Source: Forficula auricularia
Taxonomy: Eukaryota; Arthropoda; Insecta; Dermaptera; Forficulidae
Direction of reading: 5' to 3'
NCBI GenBank assembly: GCA_024734495.1
Contig: JALMQS010000162.1
Location: 1,774,275 to 1,838,274, forward strand
DNA length: 64,000 nt
Part shown: positions 25,601 to 37,600 of the stretch, piece by piece
How positions within the stretch are numbered: the first letter of the stretch is position 1
Layout: each line of letters opens with the position of its first letter
Made by a program: the position numbers and the translations under genes
The notes under the pieces: model-generated
What the model was told of the DNA's origin: nothing
Databases searched by the model: none
The model's input: only the letters and a program-made list of their open reading frames with translations

Positions 25601-28600
25601 CATCAGTTTATTTATGGGACGGGCAAGGCTTTATTGGTCAGCACAGCGTCTGATGGCAGACGAGCCACAGACGGGCGTTGGATAAAAGAAGAAAGAAGAA
25701 GTTTATTTATAAATATATTTCAAAGGAGAGGAGTAAGTGTAAAGTCATGTGGTGCATAAACCAGCTGATTTTCATTGTATTCGTATTAATAAATAGTTTT
25801 TTGACTTTTGGCTTTTCACTTTGTTCTATCATTTTTATTTATAATTAATTTTTAGGCACACTAGAAGCTCCATTTTGTAAGAAAGTGGGCTGTGGAATTA
25901 CGGACAATTATTTGCAGAGCGGATGTGCTCCCAACTACGTGCGTGGCAACTGTTGTCCTTTCGGATCCGAGTGCCGTAAGTTGGACAAAAATGTTTAAAT
26001 AAATTAAATATCACTATTATAGACAATGAGTAAATAATAATATTACCATAATAGACTATAAGTAAATAATAATATTACTATAATAGACTATAAGTAAGTA
26101 ATAATATTACACTACAATAGACTATATTCAGAGCTGTGGTGGAGGGTATACGAGAGTATACGGCGTATACCCTCTGGTAGTGTGGTATGATATAAACAAT
26201 TACCCTGTGCAAGTTGAAAATTTAAAAAATTTTGAGACATTAACTCTTTGAATGTTCACAAAAATTTTAAATTGTTTCAATCTTATCTTATCTTATTATA
26301 TTAAACGAGCAATTCTTGTATATATGTTTATATAGAACAGGTTTCTCGAAAACGGCTCTAACGATTTGGATGAAATTCATGGGTTAGGGGGTTTTTGGGT
26401 TGACAATTCGATCTGTCACGGTCTCATCTTCGGCTAAGTTATTTTTGATGGGTTTTTAGTTAATTGAAATAATTATTCACAGGTGGTTGCTTGAATAAAA
26501 ATGTATAATTACATTTTTTTCAATTTTCTTTTAATAAATAAATTTTATTTTAAATTCCACTAATAGATCATTATAAATATTATTATATATTAGAATTTGC
26601 CAATTTAATTAATTAAAGGTATTTTTCTATAAAATAATTTATTAGAATATCAATTTCATTCTCTTAAAAAATCCGACAATTCGAAAGATAGTACCTCCTT
26701 CTTCAGGATTTAAAAGGGTCAACAAAAGAAACTCCGTGTATGGTATATCAATATTATTTTTAATTGCAATTACATTCAAAACTTTGTTCCCAGTGATACG
26801 TCTTGATGATGGCATTAGCGGGTGTAAACGTTAGTAAAAATATAAATTAAGTTTTAACCTCAACCCGTGGAACTTACAGTTATTTAAATTAAGGAAAACA
26901 TTACTCATTACTTTATTTATTAAAATAAATTAAGTTTTATAATTATAGGCTTCAAAAGTAATTTGTAGAGGAAATTTTTATCTTCTGAAAAATTGAAAAC
27001 AAACATAAAAAGACCGCATGAAGAACGGCAAAATTTCACCATTATACTGTCTAACCTTTTGAGGTACACAAATTTATATAATGACGATTATTAAAGAATA
27101 TTTAATTTCTAATGAAAAAGTTCATATGAGTGAAAAGTTTAAAATCGATAGTTTACAAGTTAAGAGATAGTCCAATAGTGTAGAGTGAATCAATAACAAA
27201 TGTCTCTGATCGGGCGACACATAAGACCAAAAGAATTATAAATGAGAAAGAAATCGATCTTATTTTATCGATTTCATCTATCTGGTGGTTCACAGTACCT
27301 TTTTAATATAAGAAAATATCATTTTGATTAAGAATTTTGTAGTTTAAAATAAATTTTATGAAAACATCCAATTTCTTCTTTGCCGTGAGCGAATGAACTA
27401 GAAATGCCAAAAGGTTTTATTTTTTCTCATTACATATCAAATCAAATCTTTTGAAATTTCAAATATACGTGTTATTTCCTTTTATATTTTATAGAAAATA
27501 TTTTTAATTAAAATATTATTTTAAAGGGTACTTTATTTGAAGCTTAATTTGAGAAACCCTAATAACTCCTTTAAAATAAATTAAAAAAATATGAAATTAA
27601 TTAGATATTATAAAACAATTAATTATTATTAATTATCTTCAAATTTGAACGAAATTGATTAAGTACTTTTTGAGAAAATGGTCAAAAACCATCTGAACTG
27701 TCTAAAAAACGATGTTTTTTGAAAACCCGAGATGCCTTTGTAAAAAGTTAAAAAAGTCATATAAAACGAAACATTGACTTGTGACATGGTTGTGAATTTT
27801 AAAATGTTTCTAAAACGGCCTTTCATAGGGGGTTTAGGGGGTTTTGACGATTTACTCAAAAAGTACCGAATCGATTTGGTTCAAAATTGAATTAAATTAT
27901 TAATAATTATATTGTTTTATAATATCTATTAATTTCATATTTTTAAAAAATGTTTCAACAGAGTTATTAGCGTTTTTTCAAATTGGACTTCAAATAAACT
28001 TGCGCTTTAAAATGCAAATTTCCTAATAATAATTATTTGATATATAAGATAAATGAAAATAGCAGACATAAATGAAATTTCAATAGATTTGAATAAATAT
28101 CGAATGAGAAAAAAAATAAAACTTTTTGCCATTTCTAGTTGATTCGCTCCCGGAGAGAAGAAATTGAATCTTTTCATACAATTTCTTTTCAACTACACAT
28201 TTCCTAATCAAAATGCTATTTTCTTATATTAGAAAGTTACTGCGAACCTCAAGATAGATGAACTCGATCAAATAAGATCGATTTCGTTCTCATTTATAAT
28301 TAATTTGATTATTATATCCAGAGGATGTCTTGTCATCAGACATTTGTCATTGATTCAAGTCGATTTACTCAACACACAATATTGGAAGATCTTTTAACTC
28401 GTAAACTATTGATTTTGGACATTTCGCTCATATGAACTTTTCTGTTGGTTATTAAATATTCTTTATTAAGGGTCATTATATAAATTTGTGTAACTCAAAG
28501 GGTTGGGCAGTAATGGTGAAATTTATGTGGAAAGTTAATGAGCACTACTCTATCGCACTAGATATTTAACCTATAAAAAGTAATAAACTCTCAGGAAGTA

Positions 28601-31600
28601 TCATTTTGATAATTTAATATGCTAAAATAATGGACATTAATTATATATAATTTGCTCTGATCAATATTTTAGTAGCTAGAAAGGATTTTAATTTCAATAT
28701 TTAAGAATTTTTTTCTAGTAAAACTAAACAAGATTTTATGAAATTATAATTGGTTTAATATAGAAGGGGGACTGTACACTATGAATGTGAAATTTTTTAT
28801 TGAAATCCGAGTCATCAGTCAAATTCATTATTTTTTTATTCAAAAAATTATTTGTACAAATCATTGGGCTTTAATTTTATACACGTAATGAAAAATATTT
28901 AAATTCTTATAACTCGAAAACCATTGATTTTAGAAATTTCATCCATAAAAGATTTTTTGCTAGAAATTTAATGTATTTTAATAAAAATTATTTTACTAAT
29001 TTTTCTAAGTCAAGGGGTTAGGCGGTGATGGTTAAATATACGTGGTATGAAATATTAACACAGCTCTATCGCTCTAGATATTTAACCCATGGCCCCCACA
29101 TGTAATTTCGAGTCCGGGACCCAAAATCTGAAGCGCACCCCTTATTATGGAATAAGTATGTCTTTGTTTATGTATGATAAAAAGTTGGTGTCAAAGTTGG
29201 TGTCCTTACTCTTGTTTTTATCTAACATACCCCCCCTTTAAAAAAATGCTTCGCCAGGGCCAAGGGCCCCGCAGAGGTCCGTGACCCACAGTTGTGCTTG
29301 GACCCCCTCTTGTGGTGGTCATGGCACTGGGTTGAATCTATATGAAGGGCGACAAAGAGGACAGGCACGTGCCGGTTAATAATAATATAAAGGGGACTGT
29401 TCACTATGAATCTGAAAATTTTTATTGAAATTCGAGTCATCAGCCAAATTTATTTATTTTTTTTTCAAAAAATTATTTGGACAATTCATTGGGTTTCAAT
29501 TCTTATACACGTATTGAAAAATATTTAATTTCTTATAACTCGGAAGCCATTGATTTTAGAGATTTCATCCATATAAGATTTTTTATTAGAAATACTATAA
29601 TGTACTTTATTAAAGCTCATTATATATATATATATATATAAATTATTGTTTATTTTACTAAATAATTTATATCTCTGGAACGACTTGAAGTTTAGTGCAG
29701 TGGCGGATCCAGATTTTCATTTTGGCGAATCATGTACAGGACCGTTCCTGACCCATTGTGCGCCCTAATGCAAGTTAGGATTTTCTGAAAAATACTAGAA
29801 AATAACGCCCACTAAACCATTAATTAACAAATACAACAATTATATCTTATCTCTCTGTATTACTTTGCCATAGAGGGTATGGTCAAGTATTGTAATCGTG
29901 AATGAAAAAAGTGTTTTTTGTTTTGTTTCGTTTTTTTGAAATATCTCAAAAACGGCTGAAACTATTTTGTTAAAAATAAATTGAGCGAAACCATGGCGTT
30001 TTACTCTATAAAAAAACCCCTAATGATTAAACATCGAAAAATTTATATTTTACGAGGTTTTGTCAAAATGTGTATTAGTACGTTTATTAGTATGTACGTT
30101 GTTAGTTAGTACCTTACCATATTTTGTATACGCTCTAGCTCAAAAACTAGTGTGAATATCGAAACGAAATTTCACATGTAGTTTCGGTGGATTGAGATTA
30201 AGACTTGATTAGATTTTGGTTGAAATCGAACCAAAAATCAAGGGGGCGGGGGTTCTTTCGTAAATAATTATTAAAAATTATTTTATTAAATTTCTCTATA
30301 CCTTCCCCTAAACAAATTTGGACCTGGTTTATGGACAATAGAGTTCGCCGCCCTTTCCCAACATATATGGTATAATGGAACAATTTGTCCCATCAAAATT
30401 CCAGACTATGTTTCTCTTCGATTAGGGATCTGTGGCTTATATTGATATTTTATAGAAAATAAATTTAAATAATATTTTCTTAAACTTCTTGATATTTATT
30501 ATAACGAAATTTTATTTCCTGGCCTGGACTTTACAAGTCCGCCCCTCGAGCTTTAGCGCCGTGGTGTCTTGCACCACCTGAACCACACCCTGTAAGCACG
30601 GCCCTGCACCTGAGGACTCGTGTGAATCGGTGCACTCCTCTTATGGCTCGAGTGTTGGATTCACACTCATACTTTCAGCTTAAGCTGTAGCTTTTCTGAT
30701 ATTCCTCACTTTACGCCCTTGCCATACAATAAACAAATGTGACATCATATCTATATTATGATAACAATTAAAATGATTACACTTAATATTAGAAAAATAT
30801 TTTTTTTTAGATTCATTTTAATTTTTTACATGATTTTGCTTGCTGTCTATAGGGAAGTGTGGGAAGGTTGAGACACTTTTTTTTATTTTGACCATGAATC
30901 TTATATTACATTGCTAAAACTTTTAGTTTTCATCAAGATTATACTTATACTATTCAGTTTTCATAAGGCACTAATTTTGCCGTTATAACTCAAAAGGTAT
31001 TGATGCTAATTAACGGTTAAGTGAAAAATAGTATTTGTCCCACTGTCCCCCCTATATGGTGGATACAGTGGACAGTCCTGTGGGTACAATGAGACGGCAG
31101 ATTATTAAGGAATATAGGTAAGGCGAATCAAGAATCTATAGGTTTCTATTTATTTATATGATAATTTTTAACAGGGTCGCGCCAAACCATTCGGCCGCCC
31201 GTGCGCAAACTATAATTTTGAGCCCCTTCTAAAATTGTAACTAAAATTTAAGAGATCAAAAAATTATTACCCCTTATAGCTAAAAATTAATATATACATA
31301 GGTACATATAATAAATAAAATTGCGCATCTGAGCTTTGGGCATGTGTTTTTGAGGAGAGGGGATGGAGAGAGTGTCGCGGTAACCCACCCTTCCCAATAC
31401 CTTAAATTACAGGATTTTCTCAAAGGGGGGCGCTTAAAATTTTCCCGGTTCTTAGGGGGGGAGGCTGCTTTAAAAAGATTGAGAATCACTCGGTTAGACT
31501 TGAGAGACGGTTGGTCAAGTGTCAGTCTAGCTGTTTGGCGCCCTTTGACTTGGCCGTCCGTGTGGTTTGCCCACATTCGCCAAATAGTCGGCTCGGCCCT

Positions 31601-34600
31601 GATTTTTAATTAACCCAAATCATACGTCATCAAATACATATTACTTAATAAAAATAATTTAAATGTTTTATTTATCTAAATCTAAATCTTAAAAAAGAAA
31701 AATTAATTTTAGAAATGATCGAAATTTTAAATAACAAAAATTCGATTAATAAAAGTTCAGATATGGACTGTTTTTCGAATGTTTATAAAATATATTTTTT
31801 CTTTTTAATTACCTACTATGGGTACATTGAAACTTAGGGGTACAATGAGACAGTGTCCCACTGTCCCCTGTCCCATTGTACCGTTAATGTATATTTTCTA
31901 CAAAATGTCAATAAAAATAAACTTAAACTTACTTGAACAGAAAAGTTTCTTCACGATTATTTAAAAAATGGTTGAGGTTTATATTAAAGTCGAAACTGAA
32001 AACTTATATGAAATACTTTAAGTTTAGGAAACAAAGTTCGGCCACACAAAATTTTTACTTTAGAGGTATGAAAATAAAATAAAAATAATCATATTAAGAA
32101 AAATGTGCTTGCTCTACATTCAAAGTAAATAATTACCTATTTATGATTGTCTAGTACAGAAGTACAAACCAAACCAATTTCTCCGCAAAAATTTAAATTA
32201 CTTTTCCAGATATAGATGATGTCTTACTGTCCCTACATCTCCCCCTACTATACGGTTGCAAAATATTTTTTTATAAATTTGAAAAAATAAAAAAGTAATA
32301 ATAGTAATGTTTTTTTTAATCAAAATTAGACGTAAATTAAAAGTAGCGAAAGATGTGTTATCATAACAGGAGAGGAGGGGTTACTCGAATGTAACAAATC
32401 TCTAACATAGAAGGAGGGGTCAAAAACCCAACGAAATTTGCCTGATGTAATTAATAGCTGGTCCCTAATTAAATTAAATACAAAAATCTTAAATTATATT
32501 ATCATTTCTTTCCTTGTACCATACTCGATTTCGAGTATTCTTTTCATAGTAAGTCCTGGTTCACTAAGCTGATTTCCGTTGCCTTATCCAGTATTTGTTG
32601 AGGAGCCTGTAGTGTTGTGTCAGCGATGAAATTTTGCTGACCTGAACGGAATTCGATCCCGGGGCAAACATTGGTGCTGGGGGGATTGTGAATAGAAACC
32701 AAAGATAAATTTATGCTTATTATATATAGGACATATCTTTAACATCATATTATCTGCTGAAGAAATAATAAAACAAAATTTGATGAGAGCAAGGAGAATG
32801 ACGATTACAGTTGAAAAAATTGAAGGTAAGGATTGGAGAACATTAAAAGAAATTCATATTTTTTTAATTGAGAATTGAATAAGCTCTAAAATGGCATTAC
32901 CTTATAATATAGATTATATATAATTTGAAATTAATAATTTAAATAATTAATTTAATAAGATTTCAATTAACTAGATAATAAGTTTAATTTAATAATTTTA
33001 CAGTGAAAACAAAGTTTTGGGTATCTTTTGGGTGTCTTTTTTTGAAAAAGGATGGAAATTATTTCAAAAATCAACTCCAGTATATAATATTATTAAATGA
33101 ATTTAACTTTTAAAGCGATTATCATAGATATTAGAATATTTGCATTGCAGAGAGGTTCGTCCTCTAGGAATCGAACTCAAGCGCAACTGAGCTTGCCGGG
33201 CCAGTAGCCAAACCCTTAAGACCAAAATGGTGGCTACTGGCCCCGCAAGCTTAGTTAGCGCTTGATTCGATTCCTAAGGGGATGAACCTCTCTGATATGC
33301 AATGTAAAAATATTTCTCTAATATCTATGATGTCCTTTAAAGTTAAATTCATTTATTAATAATTTTAGATTATTGATATGAATATGTTGAGAGGCTTTCG
33401 GTCACAAATAACAACTAGTATTAAAACTTTGAGTAAGATACGAGGTAGGTTTCCACAAAAAAAATAAAAAGGTTTTTTGTGAAACCTACCCCGTATCCTA
33501 CTCAAGTTTTGATTATTATATTAAAATGTTTCACCTAGAACCAACACCGAACTCCTTAAAAGTTAACAACTTAATGGACTATTTCCGAGACATTTTGATC
33601 TTTAATTTAATATAAACTATAATATATACAAATATCACTATGAATAGTTGTTTTGAGTAACATAACACTTGAGTTAATTAATTGATTAAGTAGTTACTTT
33701 GCCAATTTTTGAAGAATATTTGATTTCTATAACAGGCACTTCCTCAACATCTTCGTAATTTTTAAGGTCGATCCACAAATTCAAAATATTATTGATTATA
33801 TTTATACAGTCGAATCTGGATAACTTCGAGATCATATGGGTCCTTTTTACTTTACTATACATGGTATGGTCAAGTATTGTAATCATGCATGAAAAAAGTG
33901 GTTTTTTCCATCTTTTTTTTCGAAATATCTCAAAAACGGCTGAAACTATTTTGATTCAAGAAATTGAGCGAAACCATGGCATTTCGGTCTACAAAAAAGC
34001 CCTAATAAGTGAACATCGAAAAAATTATATTTTTCGAAGATAATTGTTTTGTCAAAAAGTCTCTTAGTCTGTCTGTCATAGTTAGTCTGTGCGATACCAA
34101 ATTTTTGTTGATGAGCTAGCTCAAAAAGTGTGAATATCAAAACCAAATTTAACACGTAGTTTTGGTGCATTCAGATTAAGATCTGATTAGATTTTGGTGC
34201 ACATCGACCCAAAATTAAGGGAGGTGGAGGGGGGGTTAAAAATTAAAAATCTAGCCCATTTGAGCAAACTCAACCAAATTATGTATACATAATCAGTGGA
34301 CGCCCAGAAGTCTAAAAATGCAAAAACTAACCGTCCAAAATAGGAGGGGGGGGGGTGCAGAGTCAAAAAATGAAAATCTAGGCAGGCCATTTGAGCAAAC
34401 TCAACCAAATTTTGTATACATAATCAGTGGGACCCCAGAAGTCTAAAAATGCAAAAACTAACCGCCCTAAATGGGGGGGGGTGAAGAGTCAAAAAATGAA
34501 AATTTAGGCCCTTGTACCAAACTCAACCAAATTTTGTAATTTTGTATACATAATCAGTGGGCCCCCAGGAGTCTAAAAATGCAAAAACTAACCCCCCTCC

Positions 34601-37600
34601 CCTACATGATTATAAATAATTTTATTAAATATTAAATATACGTGAGGGGCCAGGTTGTATGGTAAAGTCAAGTGGATGGCCACATCAGAACACGTCAGCT
34701 TATTTGAATTCACACTTACAATGCCCCAGTAATTCTTCTTCTGGCACCAGGACCACAAAAGAGCAAATTCTGTTTATAGGGTTCCGTTTAAAAGTAAAGC
34801 GGAACCCTATTAATATAGTATCGATACAAGGTGTGTCCTTCTGCCAGAGCAAGTAGAGGGTGTGGCATAAAGATCTACCACATATTGAAGAGGTATAAAA
34901 AAATGAAAAAATTTAACTAGAAAAAAACTGAATATATTTTTGAAATGTACATAAAATGAAATTTTTTTAAATGTGTTTTAAACATTATACCTATCAGACG
35001 AAAAAATGGAGGAAGTCAAAAATAAAATTCTAGCCCTTTCAACTAAACTCAACCCAATTTTGTATATTCTGTGGACCCCCAGAAGGCTAGAAATGCAAAA
35101 ACTAACCACCCAAAATGTGTGTGGGGGTGGGGGGGGTCAAAAATGAAAATTCTAGCCCTTTCAACCAAACCATGTATACAAAATTTGGTTGAGTTTGGTT
35201 AAAAGGGATAGAATTTTCATTTTTGACCTCACCCCTTTTTTGTCTGATAATTGATAATATTTAAAACACATTAAAAAAAAATTTATTTTATGTTCTTTTC
35301 AAAAATATATTCAGTTTTTTTTCTGGTTAAAAGTTTTTCATTTGTTTATACCTCTTCAAAATGTGGTAGATCTTTATGCCCACCCTGTATTTTGGAAATT
35401 ATAAGGTAGGGAACCATCGGTGTGCGGTCCAAACACAGTTGGTCGGCTTGTTTATAAAAGTTAATTTTGCCAATAGTAGCTAACTGAAGATATCTAAAGA
35501 AAATCACAAAAGATTTTCATTTACTAAATCCTAGCTGTTATTTATCATTTTTATTACATGTCGAAAGGGTTGTTTTCACCTCGTCGGGAATTAAACCCAA
35601 GGATCAATTAGATTATCCATAACAGCTCCGAGTCAGTAGATGACAATCTCTCGTGATTTTCTTTAAATTTCGTTTTTTCAGCAAACTCCAAAATATGAGC
35701 AATAACATTGAATCGGAACTATGAAAACTGTATGGGCTTCGGATCTGTTTTATTTTAGCTATAGGCGATAGAAATTTTACTGGGTTACGAAGACAAAGTA
35801 TAAAAATAGTCTGGTCCCAAAAAAAGTATGGGGAACGGTGTAATATAATTATAAAAAATATATATAAAAAAGATTATTTTTACTTTCATATACAGGGTAT
35901 GGTCAAGTATTGTAATCGTGCATGAAAAAAGTGTTTTTTTTTCCTTTTTTTTCAAAATATCTCAAAAAACGGATGAAACTATTTTAATTAAAAAAATTGA
36001 GCGAAACCATGACATTTCGCTCTACAAAAAAGCCCTAATAAGTGAACATCGAAAAAATTATATTTTTCGAGATAATAATTGTTTTGTCAAAATGTCTGTT
36101 AGTCTGTCTGGTTGTTAGTTAGTCTGTGCGTTACCAAATTTTTGTGGACGAGCTAGCTCAAAAACTAGTGTGAATATTGAAACCAAATTTCACACGTAGT
36201 TTTGGTCCATTGAGATTAAGAGCTGATTAGATTTTGGTGCATATCGACCCAAAAATAAGGGGGTGGAGGGGGGGTTAAAAATTAAAAATCTAGGCCGTTT
36301 GAGCAAACTCAACCAAATTTTGTATACATAATCAGTGGGACGCCAGAAGTCTAAAAATGAAAAAACTAACCGCCCAAAATTGGGGGAGGGGGTGGTGTAG
36401 GGTCAAAAAATGAAAATCTTGGCCATTTACCAAACTCAACCAAATTTTTTATGCATATTCAGTGGGACCCCAGAAGTCTAAAAATGCAAAAACTAACCCT
36501 CCAAAATGGGGAGGGGGGGGGTCAAAAATTGAAATCTAGACCCTTGTACCAAACTCAACCAGAAATGTATGGTAAAGTCAAGTAGATGGCCACATCAGAA
36601 CACGTCAGCTTATTGAATCCAGTTTTAGTAGCAAAAGGGGGCGGCTTTCCCATTTATAGAGGTAGAGACAAGAAAAAATTCCATTTAAAGTATTCGAAAA
36701 ATAAAGGACAGAGGCCAAGTTGTTAATGACCCAAAGATCGTTTCAGTAAGAGCGTTTGTACTCGGCAAGCATTTAGCATTTTCCACAATTTGCTGCAATG
36801 GTTTTTCTAAAGTATTCAATTTTCGGACAAATTTTGCTTCCCATTTTTAGGGTTCCTTTTAAAAAGTAAAACGGGACCATGTTGGTGTCATTTCAATGTC
36901 TGTCTGTCTATATTAGAGATGAGGACCAGTGCCCTGTTTGTATGAATATATAGAATGAATGAATATAGTCCGTCTGTAAGATAATTGTAGCTTGTAAACT
37001 TGATATAAACTAGAAGAAAATTATGTGTAATCATTTTCCCCGAAATCAAAAATCGTATTAAATTATTATATTGGCGAGGGTCGAATTCTTTGTAGGTTCA
37101 AAAATAAAAAATATTCATTTTTCATGAAGTATGAGATATCCCTGGCAAGATCTCTTTAATGAGAATAAGGTAAATTTTTTAAAATTGAATTTATTTTAAA
37201 ATTACGGCGTTAGACAGCCTAAAAATGGCTATTTTTAGGTGATTTTCTACCTGTCAGCGTTCAGAAGTGGTTTAACTTAAAATTAGGAAAAATTCTATAA
37301 ATTCATTCACTCCCTCCTTATCGATGAAAAATAAGAATGAATTTGTAATCTCAAGTATGGTATTTTGTAAGTTATAAGATGGGGAACCCTCGGTATGGGA
37401 TCCCATTGGAACTTGGCAATAAATATGGTGATATTAATATGAGAAAGAGTTGGACCAAGAATGTGCAACTCTTTAGGCTAGGAGTGACTCGTGAAAAAAA
37501 TAGGAAGAGGAATAAATTTCACGTATTGGTTCAGAGTCGAAGATGCCTATGCAGGACTTGATCTTGGATTTTGTTACAAAAGTTCCTAATTTCCAGGTTC

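Larger units (their letters stand above)
21998..25855 (+). other. Intron of VWC gene (3.9 kb)
   Basis: Filled with nested elements: foldback 22618-23112 containing a Harbinger-like MITE, a family A fragment, a 991-bp Harbinger-like element containing a 165-bp MITE, and family A copy 5. Confidence 0.75.

Noticed and set aside
31280..31613. Opposite-strand overlapping ORFs of 98 and 89 codons
   Set aside because: They lie across the hAT element with exact 8-bp TSD and cross its boundary.
316..33520. CRISPR array or bacterial system
   Set aside because: The repeats are inverted or dispersed, not regularly spaced with unique spacers, and the genes here are spliced animal genes.
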